Origin: Lewinella sp. LCG006
Lineage (GTDB): Bacteria; Bacteroidota; Bacteroidia; Chitinophagales; Saprospiraceae
NCBI RefSeq assembly: GCF_040784935.1
Contig: NZ_CP160680.1
Location: 2,161,501-2,225,500 of the forward strand
Length of the DNA stretch: 64,000 bases
Reading direction: 5' to 3'
The stretch's first letter is position 1, and each line of letters opens with the position of its first letter. The position numbers and the translations under genes are program-made. This document shows, piece by piece, positions 25,071 to 33,730 of the stretch. The notes beneath the pieces are model-generated. The model worked only from the letters and a program-made list of their open reading frames with translations. It was not told where the DNA came from and did no database searches.

Positions 25071-25823
25071 TTACTTTTTAGACTTAACCACTGAAAACCA
25101 ATCTCTTGCATCGACCTTCCGTCGTCTTGAAATAGGTATATTTTCTCCATTTTTCATTGAAAAAAAATCTTTTTGAACTTTATCAATATGATGATAATTA
25201 ACGATGAATGAACGGTGGCACCTGAAAAATCCTTTGTCTGTTAGTATCTCTTCGAAGTGCCCTAATGTCTTGGAGGATATTTTAGTTTTATTGGTCGATA
25301 AGTAAAAGGTACTGTAATTTCTATCACCTTCTATCTTGATGATGTCGCGCAATGCCATTTTTATACCTCCTTCCTGGGTGGGAAGGAAAAGTACCTGATC
25401 CAGCGCATTCTTTCTTTCCATATTCTTTAAAGCATTCTTCATCTGGTTTTGATGGTCAGCATTACTATTTGAACGGAATCGTCGGATAGCAAGGTTCAAC
25501 TCTTTTTGGTCAATGGGTTTTACCAGGTAATCTAAAGCATTAAACCGAATAGCGTGAATTGCGTAATGACTGTGCGCTGTTACAAAAATGGTTCTAAAAT
25601 TAATTTTATCTAATGAGGCTAATACTTCAAACCCATTCATATCAGGCATTTCTACATCCAGAAAAACCAAGTCTGGCTGCACCGAAGAGATCAATTCCAG
25701 GCCTTCCTTCCCGTTTTTAGCAGTCCCCACCAAATTCACCTTAATGTCATTTTCCTGAAGAAGATCAGAAAGCACCTCTATATTAAAAGGATTATCATCG
25801 ATTATGATACTGCGTATGTTCAT
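25071..25823 (-). CDS. LytTR-family response regulator
   Basis: 250 residues. The receiver domain (1-120) has the acidic pair IIIDDN, phospho-acceptor D56 (LVFLDVEMPDMNG), T/S at 'FVTAHSHYAI' and K at 'DYLVKPID'. Residues ~145-248 form a LytTR DNA-binding domain ('DIIKIEGDRNYSTFYL', 'LGHFEEIL..KGFFRCHRSFIVNYHHIDKV', 'IPISRRRK'). It would bind tandem direct repeats near promoters once phosphorylated. It is divergently transcribed from the hybrid kinase gene, with a 230-bp AT-rich gap that likely holds both promoters. A cognate relation is inferred from adjacency only. Confidence 0.92.
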   Translation of the reverse strand: MNIRSIIIDDNPFNIEVLSDLLQENDIKVNLVGTAKNGKEGLELISSVQPDLVFLDVEMPDMNGFEVLASLDKINFRTIFVTAHSHYAIHAIRFNALDYLVKPIDQKELNLAIRRFRSNSNADHQNQMKNALKNMERKNALDQVLFLPTQEGGIKMALRDIIKIEGDRNYSTFYLSTNKTKISSKTLGHFEEILTDKGFFRCHRSFIVNYHHIDKVQKDFFSMKNGENIPISRRRKVDARDWFSVVKSKK

Positions 25824-26054
25824 TTATCATCTAAAAAATTGATAAACAGCAACTTATTTTACAGCCGTTTGATAAACGATGCTACCGATAGATAAGTAGA
25901 AATTGCTTTTAAAAATAGCATTTTTTTTCTTTATTGTTATTAATAATTAGCGTTGCGACACAAATCGATGGCAGAAAGTGCGCCTAAGATGGTGTTTTTT
26001 AAAATTTCTTTTTTGAGACCAACTATCTATTTCTGTTGACGCACTAAGTAGCAA

Positions 26055-28697
26055 ATGAACATGAAATACTTCCAGTATGTCTTTTTATTGATTGGGGTAG
26101 TATTCCTTGCTGTTCCTGCAAAAGCACAGCCTACCCGTGCCGACTCTCTTTTCGCCATCTGGTCGGACAAGACGAACAGCGACGAAGTAAGGGTAGAGGC
26201 TTTTTACCAGCGGTTCAATCCATTAGAGAATGAAGGCTATAATCCCGAAGCAAGACGGTGGTCACCAGGCCTTCAGGAAGCAATAGAACTTGCCCCAAAA
26301 ACGGGAAAGGAAGCATACATGGGTCGCTTCCTTTCCTTGGCAGCAGGTACATATATTTTCTATACCAAAGAGCTGGACAAGGCCTGTACTATCGGTGAAG
26401 AGGCTTTTGAAGTCTCCATGAAATTTAAAGATTACAACAGTGCTTTTGCTTCCCTATTTCTTTTAAGAAGTTGCAAAGGACTTAATATGGTTACCCTTTT
26501 GGAGAACAACCTTTCCTTGGATACACTAGTTGCTGAGCAGATACCGCTCTATTCCAACTTGGTCTTGGCCTATTATAAAAAATCCCGCTTGCCCGAATCG
26601 CTCGAACTGGCGCTAAAGGCCATCGAGATTGCCGAGGAAAGCAAGCCTGTAAACCACTTCGTCCTGGCAGAGATATTGGATATTGCCGGGGGCGTCCATT
26701 CACAAATAGGCAATTATGAGGAAGCAGAGCGCTACCTATTTTCCTCATTAGACCACGCAAAAAAAAGCAATTTCGACCCAGCCATCGGATCCGCCATGAT
26801 TGGCCTGGGTTTTATGAATAAAGAAAAAGAAGACTTGGCTAAAGCGAAGATATATCTGGATTCTGCCATGGTTTTTATGGAGGACAAACAAAACTGTGAG
26901 CCTTGTATGGCAAAGGCTCGCTGGTTAAGTGCGGGTGTAAAAAACCTGGAAGGCAATCACTCGGATGCACTCAAAGAATTATTGGATATAAAAGCCTACT
27001 ATGACAGTGATCCGGTTAATACAAATTACAATGTTGGAATCTATTATTCTGAATTATCCAGTGCTTATCTGGGGCTAAAGCAATACAACAACGCCATTGC
27101 GGCAGCCTTGTCAGGTATAGAAATAACGAAGGCAAATCAATACAGCTCCCTGCAGAGTTATGAAAATATCTACAAGGCATTCACGGCCCTGGGCAATGAT
27201 AAAAAGGCTTTTGAGTATTATCAAAAATACGTCAGCACCCGTGATGAAATAACCCAACTCCGCAACAGCCAGCAAGTGACCAAACAGGAACTCACGTTCC
27301 AGTACGAACAGCAGCGCCTCGCCGACAGCCTCCGCGTCGAACAACAAAAACTACAGCAAAAGTTCGTCTTACAAAAAGAAATCAGCCGACAGAAAAACAG
27401 CCGCAACATCTTCTTGGCCTTTGGGGTAATTGCTGCCATCATCGCATTTGGCATGTACTCCCGCTACCGTTTTGTCCAAAAAACAAAAACGCAACTGGAG
27501 GAAAAAAACAAATTGATAAAAGCCGAAAAGAAAAAAGCCGAGGCCTCCGAAAAAGCCAAGCACCAGTTCCTCGCCAACATGAGCCACGAGATACGTACGC
27601 CCATGAACGCCATCAAGGGCATGACAGATATCCTCTTAAGGCGCGAACCGCAAGCGCAACAATTACCGTACCTACAAGGGATTAAGCAGTCTTCAGATTC
27701 CTTATTATTTATCATCAACGACATCCTGGACCTCTCCAAGATTGAGTCGGGTAAGATTGAACTGGAAGAAACGCCCTTTTCCCTGGCTGAAGAGCTCACC
27801 CTGGTACGGAATATGATGCAGTTTAAAGCCGAAGAGAAAAGCCTGGAGCTATATACGAAATTCCCGATGGACTTGCCGGAGGTAATAGGCGATCCCACGC
27901 GCCTACGCCAGATTCTGATCAACCTCGTGGGTAATGCCATCAAATTCACGGAGAAAGGCGTAGTGACTATCCGCTTACAAACCGAGACACCAACAGCGGA
28001 CTCCTTGGCAATACAATGTACGGTATCAGATACCGGTGTGGGCATTGGAGCAGACCGCCTTGAGAAGATTTTTGAATCCTTCGAACAGGCCTACTCCGAT
28101 ACCAGTCGCAAATTTGGTGGCACCGGACTGGGTTTAAGCATCTCCAAAAAGCTGGTCGGACTCCAGGGGGGAAAGATCTGGGTAGAAAGTCAGAAAGAGC
28201 AAGGCAGCCAGTTTCACTTCACGCTCACCTACCCATTAGCGACGGCAGCCGATCACATCCAACCCACCGACATGTCAACCGTCGAGCGGGATAGTTTGGC
28301 CAACAACCTGGCTGTGCTACAGATACTCCTGGTGGAGGATAATGAATTCAACGCTATCGTTGCCAAAGAAGAACTGGAAGACGCCATTCCAGGCTTACAG
28401 CTAACCCTGGCCGAAAACGGAGCCATCGCCCTGGAAAAACTCCGCAGCCAGGACTATGACCTCATCCTGATGGACGTGCAAATGCCTGTGATGAACGGCT
28501 ACGAAGCGACCGAAAAAATTCGTTCCCTCGACAACGGCAAAGCCCGCATTCCCATCATCGCTATGACAGCCAATGTAATGAAAGAAGAAGTGGAAAGATG
28601 CTACGAAGCGGGGATGGATGACTTTATTGGGAAGCCTTTTGATACGGATGAGCTACTACGTAAAATGCACCAATTACTAAGCAAAACGACCAGCTGA
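26055..28697 (+). CDS. TPR-containing hybrid sensor histidine kinase
   Basis: 880 residues. Signal peptide ~1-24. A periplasmic region of ~400 residues is rich in TPR helices (for example 'EILDIAGGVHSQIGNYEEAERYLFSSLDHAK'). One membrane helix lies at ~453-472 (IFLAFGVIAAIIAFGMY), followed by a coiled coil. HisKA: 'FLANMSHEIRTPMNAIKGM' with phospho-His H511. HATPase: N-box 'ILINLVGNAIKFTEKG', G1 'DTGVGIG', G2 'GGTGLGLSISKKL'. The C-terminal receiver has 'LLVEDNEFN', acceptor D807 (LILMDVQMPVMNG) and K in 'GKPFD'. It autophosphorylates in response to a signal read by the TPR part, then passes phosphate to its own receiver. The downstream Hpt and REC proteins complete a phosphorelay. Confidence 0.95.
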   Translation: MNMKYFQYVFLLIGVVFLAVPAKAQPTRADSLFAIWSDKTNSDEVRVEAFYQRFNPLENEGYNPEARRWSPGLQEAIELAPKTGKEAYMGRFLSLAAGTYIFYTKELDKACTIGEEAFEVSMKFKDYNSAFASLFLLRSCKGLNMVTLLENNLSLDTLVAEQIPLYSNLVLAYYKKSRLPESLELALKAIEIAEESKPVNHFVLAEILDIAGGVHSQIGNYEEAERYLFSSLDHAKKSNFDPAIGSAMIGLGFMNKEKEDLAKAKIYLDSAMVFMEDKQNCEPCMAKARWLSAGVKNLEGNHSDALKELLDIKAYYDSDPVNTNYNVGIYYSELSSAYLGLKQYNNAIAAALSGIEITKANQYSSLQSYENIYKAFTALGNDKKAFEYYQKYVSTRDEITQLRNSQQVTKQELTFQYEQQRLADSLRVEQQKLQQKFVLQKEISRQKNSRNIFLAFGVIAAIIAFGMYSRYRFVQKTKTQLEEKNKLIKAEKKKAEASEKAKHQFLANMSHEIRTPMNAIKGMTDILLRREPQAQQLPYLQGIKQSSDSLLFIINDILDLSKIESGKIELEETPFSLAEELTLVRNMMQFKAEEKSLELYTKFPMDLPEVIGDPTRLRQILINLVGNAIKFTEKGVVTIRLQTETPTADSLAIQCTVSDTGVGIGADRLEKIFESFEQAYSDTSRKFGGTGLGLSISKKLVGLQGGKIWVESQKEQGSQFHFTLTYPLATAADHIQPTDMSTVERDSLANNLAVLQILLVEDNEFNAIVAKEELEDAIPGLQLTLAENGAIALEKLRSQDYDLILMDVQMPVMNGYEATEKIRSLDNGKARIPIIAMTANVMKEEVERCYEAGMDDFIGKPFDTDELLRKMHQLLSKTTS

Positions 28698-28796
28698 TGA
28701 CCACTTGATCAACCAGCTTACCGCTTGATCAATAAATGTTGCCAAGGACACCTTCAAAGGGCTATCTTACTAATAACGAATACAAAGGACTATGAC

Positions 28797-28885
28797 TACA
28801 CACATATACCGAAAATATTCATCGTGGACGACGAGTCTTTTCACTCCGTCGCCGGGCTAGCCTGCTGCTGCAGGAAACCAAGTCC
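28797..28885 (+). pseudogene. Frameshifted start of a response-regulator gene
   Basis: The bases encode IPKIFIVDDESF..VAGL, the classic opening strand and acidic pair of a receiver domain. A frame change within the next ~10 bases then restores a plausible helix (ASLLLQET). No complete receiver follows before stops in all frames. Behind it, 28921-29052 holds a 43-codon ORF (MPSIHNIFVTGRYTL...) that I cannot support as a gene. The fragment lies between the kinase and an intact REC gene and is best read as a decayed paralogue, though chance similarity cannot be excluded. Confidence 0.4.
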
Positions 28886-29090
28886 AATCTATAATTCTTT
28901 CATTTTAAACTTAACATCTAATGCCTTCTATTCACAACATTTTCGTCACTGGACGATATACGCTTGGCAACAGCGATTTCGCCAAATCCTTAATAGAGTT
29001 ACAGTATTTGGCCCGTATTCTTAAATACCGGGTAACTATCCTTCCGGCTTAACTTGTAGCTGTATTAAAATTTAAGAAAATCCAAAAGTT

Positions 29091-29477
29091 ATGAAAACCG
29101 ATATCCGCCTCATTTATATCGTTGACGACGAGCCCTTGCTCACAGACATGCTGTGTGATTACCTTAGTGACCTGGACGATCGGCTTCTTATCCGTCCCTT
29201 TGCTACCGGTGAGGCTTGTCTGGCAGCTATGAACGAGCGCCCCTCACTGATCATTCTCGACTATTACCTCAATTCACGGGAAAAAGACGCGGCCAACGGT
29301 ATAGACATCCTTAGGAAAATCAAAGACCATAACAAGACCCTTCCGGTGGTGATGTTGTCTAGTCAGAAAAACTATGGTACTGCCGCCAGAACGATCCAGT
29401 ACGGGGCCGTGCACTACGTGATCAAAGGGCAGGATGCCTTCGCCGAAATTTATGAACTCATTAAAGCAAATGTCTGA
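29091..29477 (+). CDS. Stand-alone receiver (REC) response regulator
   Basis: 128 residues, a single receiver domain with no output domain. The acidic residues are in 'LIYIVDDEPLLTD', the phospho-acceptor is D57 (LIILDYYLN), the conserved Ser is in 'VMLSSQKNY' and the Lys is in 'VHYVIKGQDAF', which lacks the usual Pro after Lys. It is a CheY-like shuttle or final target in the phosphorelay. Its TGA overlaps the ATG of the Hpt gene by one base, so the two are translationally coupled and probably made in fixed ratio. Confidence 0.93.
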   Translation: MKTDIRLIYIVDDEPLLTDMLCDYLSDLDDRLLIRPFATGEACLAAMNERPSLIILDYYLNSREKDAANGIDILRKIKDHNKTLPVVMLSSQKNYGTAARTIQYGAVHYVIKGQDAFAEIYELIKANV

Positions 29478-29812
29478 TGACCGATCTCAGCTTTCTACAA
29501 CACTTCACCAAGGGGGATACCGCCAAAATGAAGCGTTACATCAATATATACCTCACGGTAGCACCTAAAACCTTTCAACAAATGCAGCAGGCCGTCAGGA
29601 CCCAGGATTGGGAGCAACTTCGTATCCAGGCTCACTCCCTTAAGCCACAGACTGATTATATGGGTATTCATGGCCTGAAAGCTGTTCTTGAAGATATTGA
29701 GAAAAATGTACTTGAAGAAAAATTTGAAAAAATCCATAAACTTTATGAAAAAGCATTGGCCATACACTCTGAATCAACTCCTCTTTTGAAATCATTTATT
29801 GATACTCCTTGA
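29477..29812 (+). CDS. Hpt-domain phosphotransfer protein
   Basis: 111 residues forming a four-helix Hpt bundle. The phosphorylated histidine is H53 in 'IQAHSLKPQTDYMGIHGLK', which follows the family pattern 'AHsLK....'. No other domain is attached. It should carry phosphate between the receiver of the hybrid kinase and another receiver: the REC protein encoded just upstream, the divergent LytTR regulator, or both. The start overlaps the REC stop by one base. Confidence 0.88.
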   Translation: MTDLSFLQHFTKGDTAKMKRYINIYLTVAPKTFQQMQQAVRTQDWEQLRIQAHSLKPQTDYMGIHGLKAVLEDIEKNVLEEKFEKIHKLYEKALAIHSESTPLLKSFIDTP

Positions 29813-30184
29813 ATTCAAAGTATAGTATTGCGTTTTGTCTGTTTTACATATCCAGCGTGAGATTGGGGTTAAAAATCTGATCATCAAGGAATTACTACCC
29901 CCAACCTCACCGTACTTGGTTTTGGGTACTGTGTACTTGGATTAAAAGGTGTTCTATCTGAGTACCTCGTACTCAGTACTTAATAGAATTGTTCTGCTAT
30001 GAAAATGAGAAGCTTACGTTAAAATTCCATAACCCCGCAGCAACTCCTGCCACTTTACTATAAAGCTTAATATTCCTACATCTGAGCCTATCTCACTTAA
30101 AAAGCGATAGCGTGTGAGCTTTTTTTGCCACTATAGTCTTTCTTCTGTTCTTCTTGATCTACAGTAAATTTACCGCAGAACAAC
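29813..30184. other. Non-coding gap with a lone TAGAATTGTTC end
   Basis: No gene is visible in these 372 bases. Positions 29984-30000 carry TAGAATTGTTCTGCTAT, which matches the terminal sequence of the palindromic element at 47792 but has no partner end within reach. A pair of 'gtacctcgtactcagtactt'-like words just before it forms a small imperfect hairpin. Confidence 0.45.
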
Positions 30185-30730
30185 TTAATCAAAATCGTAC
30201 TTTCTTTTAGGAACCTTCTTAAAATACATATTTCCGTAGTGTGGGGACCAAAACACTAATTGAAACGACCAGCTATCTCTAACTAATAGTGGTGAGGAAG
30301 TAAAGATATGATGACAAGTCCTTCCATTAAATAGCTTGATCCTGGCATTCTTATAATATTCCAACACTTCGAACTTAACCTTACAACCTTCAATTGAGTT
30401 CCCTCCACCTTTCTCATCAAATATTATTGATCCACTTTTATCCACTCTAAATCTGTATTTCTCATACTGCCAGTCAGCATTTTCTCCTGGAAACATATCA
30501 CGATCAATTCTATAATATCCATAATAATCTCTTTTATCAACGGTCATCTTTGAAGTAGCAAAAGTGTACAACTGAAGCATTGCTATCAGCATGAATGCAC
30601 TCAAAACAGTGTAACCAATAAAATTACTAAGATTATTATCTAAAGAAGATAAGTTCATAAGCATGACACCAACGAAAGATGATATCACTATGAATAGAAA
30701 CAATGTAATGAAAGAGCCAATGAAAAACAT
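30185..30730 (-). CDS. Membrane protein of unknown function
   Basis: 181 residues. Two hydrophobic helices lie at ~5-27 (GSFITLFLFIVISSFVGVMLM) and ~38-61 (IGYTVLSAFMLIAMLQLYTFA), followed by a ~115-residue soluble part with several aromatic, Arg and Lys residues ('YYGYYRIDRDMFPGENADWQYEKYRFRV'). The soluble part looks beta-rich. The gene is AT-rich compared with most of the window, as is its neighbour. No family recognised; it is transcribed away from the signalling cluster. Confidence 0.6.
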   Translation of the reverse strand: MFFIGSFITLFLFIVISSFVGVMLMNLSSLDNNLSNFIGYTVLSAFMLIAMLQLYTFATSKMTVDKRDYYGYYRIDRDMFPGENADWQYEKYRFRVDKSGSIIFDEKGGGNSIEGCKVKFEVLEYYKNARIKLFNGRTCHHIFTSSPLLVRDSWSFQLVFWSPHYGNMYFKKVPKRKYDFD

Positions 30731-30861
30731 ATCCTTATTTTCTTAAAGCTACATATCACTCAGTACCTTAATTTCTTTTGATCAATTTATCTATATTAGG
30801 AATCAGTGGACGAAAAGGCGGGTATAGTTGCATAAGCTAATTTAGGCATAGAATATTCTCA

Positions 30862-31650
30862 TTATATCTTGACTATCTTTTTGAATTCTTCTAATCCATC
30901 ATCATACTCCATCCTTAATAGGTAGAGGCCGCTTGGCAGATTACTTAGGGTAACCTGGAATACTTGTGCCCCCCTTTCTACTTTCTCTTGTAGTACCAAT
31001 TGCCCATCTTGTGAGTATAAACGCAAATAATTACACTGACTCTCTGCAGAAAAATGCACCGTCATGTATGACGAAATAGGATTTATCACCTTTGCCCTCA
31101 AATCCTGCTTGATCAATTCTCTTGATGGTACTATATCTGTGCAATCTCCTGCATTTGCTAACTCGATCCTTAAGGATGCATAATCATATTCTAAAATATT
31201 CACACTGGGTGGTGCCCCTGGAGTACCTTTAATAAATCCCATTGCTAACCCACCTTCTATCCTTAACTCTGGTGTATATGAATAGGGATTTCCTCTCCGA
31301 TAATCCCCTACCACATCCCAATCATTTTCAACATCTACAATTTTCGGCATCATCAGAATAAAAGTGTCTCCAATCACTCCAATATCTATTGCTGCCATTG
31401 ACCATGGCCCATTACATTCAAAATCTGTACCATCCCAAATCCGAATAGTATCCCGTTCTTCTTCCCCCCTTATCACTTCTATCAATGCGACTGTTATTCC
31501 TGTAGTGTCTTCTTCTACTATCTGTCCAACAAGTATATTTCTTTCCGGAAAAACTTGTAATGTCCAGCAAAAGGATCCTTTATTAAAAGTGCAAGCATAA
31601 ATCTGTTGACATACGAGCAATAGTACGATATTGAGAAAGAGCTTTTTCAT
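30862..31650 (-). CDS. T9SS-secreted protein of unknown function
   Basis: 262 residues with a signal peptide (MKKLFLNIVLLLVCQQIYA) and an early Cys pair after cleavage. The middle contains 'GQIVEEDTTGITVALIEVIRGEEERDTIRIWDGTDFECNG', a pattern seen in small secreted beta-sandwich proteins. The last ~75 residues are a T9SS sorting domain with 'NPISSYMTVHF', 'LRLYSQDGQLVLQE', 'LPSGLYLLRM' and 'KKIVKI'. Surface export is therefore expected; the function is unknown. Relatively AT-rich. Confidence 0.75.
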   Translation of the reverse strand: MKKLFLNIVLLLVCQQIYACTFNKGSFCWTLQVFPERNILVGQIVEEDTTGITVALIEVIRGEEERDTIRIWDGTDFECNGPWSMAAIDIGVIGDTFILMMPKIVDVENDWDVVGDYRRGNPYSYTPELRIEGGLAMGFIKGTPGAPPSVNILEYDYASLRIELANAGDCTDIVPSRELIKQDLRAKVINPISSYMTVHFSAESQCNYLRLYSQDGQLVLQEKVERGAQVFQVTLSNLPSGLYLLRMEYDDGLEEFKKIVKI

Positions 31651-31804
31651 TCCTTAATCTTTATTCTAAATGATATTCAGAAAGTTAGCAAATAATAAAT
31701 ACTTTCATAGCGTAAAAGAATCAATTAGTCGGCCTATTGCCTGAATACCTCAGTCTTTATCTTGTTGTGCCCAACTCATCTTCTTCGCAACACCCTTCAC
31801 TCAC

Positions 31805-32611
31805 CTACTTCCCTCCTTTCTCCCCTCCAGGGCGAAACATCAAAAACAGCCCTACCAGCACAAATGGAATACTCAAAAGCTGGCCAGTACTAAGGGCATT
31901 GCCGAAAAGCGTCTCGAAGCCGCCTTGGCTCTCTTTGAAGTTTTCGATATAAAAGCGGGCACCAAATACCAGCACGAAAAACAAGCCCAGGATATAACCC
32001 GGTTTGTTGCGCTTGTCGGTATTCCAATAGACGAAGTACAGGATGACGAAAGCAATCAGATAAGCAATGGATTCGTACAACTGTGCCGGGTGCCGGGGGA
32101 TATCATCTACTCTGGTAAAAACAAAGGCCATGTCGCCGTCGGAGGGTTTACCCAGGATTTCAGAATTCATCAGGTTGCCCAAACGGATAAAGCAGCCCGC
32201 CAGGGCTGTAGGCACTGCAACTTTATCCAATATCCAAAGCAGTGGTTTTTTACTGATTCGGCGCGAGAAAAGCCAAAGTGCAATAACAATGCCCATCGCG
32301 CCGCCGTGACTGGCGAGGCCGCCTTTCCAGATTTGGTGAATTTCGCCAAGATGCTGGCTGTAGTAGTCCCAGTCGTAGAAGAAAACGTGACCCAGACGGG
32401 CACCAATAACGGTACCAACGACCATGTACATGAAACACTTGTCCAGCCATTCCTCAGGGGCACCTTCTGCTAAAAACATGCGCCGAACGATAAACAGGCC
32501 CAGTAAAAAACCCAGCGCAAATAACAGACCGTACCAGCGCAGGCTCAGTGGCCCTAGTTCGGCAATTTCCGGTGATACACTCCATTCGATAGCTAGAAGA
32601 AAAAATTGCAT
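31805..32611 (-). CDS. lgt: Prolipoprotein diacylglyceryl transferase
   Basis: 268 residues from the ATG at 32611 (the frame extends further upstream, but the family starts just before the first membrane helix). It has seven hydrophobic segments. Conserved Lgt features include 'LRWYGLLFALGFLLG', 'GARLGHVFFYDW', 'WKGGLASHGGAMGI' with the essential HGG, and the 'RLGNLMNSEILGKPSD' signature with 'RHPAQLYES' after it. The enzyme transfers diacylglycerol from phosphatidylglycerol to the lipobox cysteine of prolipoproteins, the first step in maturing lipoproteins such as the SusD-like protein here. It is divergent from the isomerase gene with 66 bp between starts. Confidence 0.97.
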   Translation of the reverse strand: MQFFLLAIEWSVSPEIAELGPLSLRWYGLLFALGFLLGLFIVRRMFLAEGAPEEWLDKCFMYMVVGTVIGARLGHVFFYDWDYYSQHLGEIHQIWKGGLASHGGAMGIVIALWLFSRRISKKPLLWILDKVAVPTALAGCFIRLGNLMNSEILGKPSDGDMAFVFTRVDDIPRHPAQLYESIAYLIAFVILYFVYWNTDKRNKPGYILGLFFVLVFGARFYIENFKESQGGFETLFGNALSTGQLLSIPFVLVGLFLMFRPGGEKGGK

Positions 32612-32677
32612 AAGATACCCTTGGTTGGTTGGACCATAAAGGTCGCAAAATATTCCAGTTTTCCTTACCTTTAAAGG

Positions 32678-33547
32678 ATGATAAACCGTCGACAACTCCT
32701 CCGCCGCAGCCTACTCAGCGTAGGTGCCTTAAGTTTGGGTAACGCTATCCAAGCTACCAATATCAGTATTCCCAGTACCTCTAAACAGCTCTTCCAGCAC
32801 TCGGCCTGCCGCTGGTGCTACCAGGATATTCCGCTGGAAGAACTGGCAGAAAGAGGCAAGGATATTGGCCTAAAAAGCCTGGAATTACTCCGCCCGGAAG
32901 AATGGCCTATCGTGCAAGCCAAAGGCTTGCAGTGTGCTGTAGCTACCGATAGTTTTGCCAGCATTCCCAATGGTTTCAACAATCGAAAAAACCACGCCAC
33001 CCTTCAAGCAGCTTACCCTGCGCTGATTCGCAAGGCAGCCGATGCGGGCATCCCCAACGTCATCTGTTTCAGCGGCAACCGCAACGGCATGAAAGACGAT
33101 AAAGGGCTCGAAAATTGTGCCCGTGGCCTGGCGCCGCTCGTAAGGGAAGCCGAACAAGCTGGCGTGACCCTCATCATGGAACTCCTCAATAGCAAAGTCG
33201 ACCATAAAGATTACATGGCCGATCATACGGCCTGGGGGGTGGCATTGGTCAATAAAATTGGCTCTCCCAATTTCCGTTTGCTCTACGATATTTACCACAT
33301 GCAAATCATGGAGGGTAACCTCATCGCTAATATCCGGGAGCACCACACCGCCATTGCGCATTATCACACCGGAGGCGTTCCAGGCCGCCGTGAAATCAAC
33401 GCCAGCCAGGAAATCAACTACCCCGCCGTTATCAAAGCGATCAATGATACGGGTTACACCGGGTTCATTGGGCAAGAGTTTATTCCTTCTTACGAAAGCA
33501 AACTGGATGCGCTGAGAGAGGGGGTGGGGATTTGTAGTTTGCAATAA
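32678..33547 (+). CDS. Hydroxypyruvate isomerase-like TIM-barrel protein, exported
   Basis: 289 residues. The N-terminus has a twin-arginine-like signal (INRRQLLRRSLLSVGALSLG), so periplasmic export is likely. The rest is an AP-endonuclease-2-type sugar isomerase/epimerase barrel: 'GLKSLELLRPEEW', 'GIPNVICFSGNR', 'LIMELLNSKVDH' with a probable metal Glu, 'LLYDIYHMQIMEGNL' with Asp and His, 'IAHYHTGGVPGRREI' and 'GYTGFIGQEFIPS' with the final Glu. These match the metal site of hydroxypyruvate isomerase (Hyi)-like enzymes. The real substrate of exported members is uncertain, so no gene symbol is given. Confidence 0.88.
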   Translation: MINRRQLLRRSLLSVGALSLGNAIQATNISIPSTSKQLFQHSACRWCYQDIPLEELAERGKDIGLKSLELLRPEEWPIVQAKGLQCAVATDSFASIPNGFNNRKNHATLQAAYPALIRKAADAGIPNVICFSGNRNGMKDDKGLENCARGLAPLVREAEQAGVTLIMELLNSKVDHKDYMADHTAWGVALVNKIGSPNFRLLYDIYHMQIMEGNLIANIREHHTAIAHYHTGGVPGRREINASQEINYPAVIKAINDTGYTGFIGQEFIPSYESKLDALREGVGICSLQ

Positions 33548-33553
33548 AAAAAG

Positions 33554-33591
33554 AACGGGTAGATGAATGCTTCCGCATCCATCTACCCGTT
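33554..33591. terminator. Hairpin behind the isomerase gene
   Basis: AACGGGTAGATGAATGC pairs with GCATCCATCTACCCGTT with one mismatch, directly after the stop and an A-rich run. A related hairpin (GGGTAGATA/TATCTACCC) stands at 36670-36701 behind the second protease, so the sequence is part of a repeat shared by both places. Confidence 0.75.
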
Positions 33592-33669
33592 TCTGTATCA
33601 AGTACTTCGTTCAATAGATTCCTTTAAATTTATCAAAGTCTCTATACCCTATACCAAGTACCTAATACA

Positions 33670-33725
33670 GTGAAGTTTGCCTTGGTGACCCTTAATTTTA
33701 AGGATACAAAGAAGGCAAACTTCAC
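33670..33725. terminator. Long perfect hairpin behind metalloprotease copy 1
   Basis: GTGAAGTTTGCCTT (33670-33683) and AAGGCAAACTTCAC (33712-33725) pair over 14 bp, and the loop contains a second palindrome CCTTAATTTTAAGG. It starts five bases past the protease stop on the minus strand, in the position expected of a terminator. Confidence 0.75.
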
Positions 33726-33730
33726 CCTAA

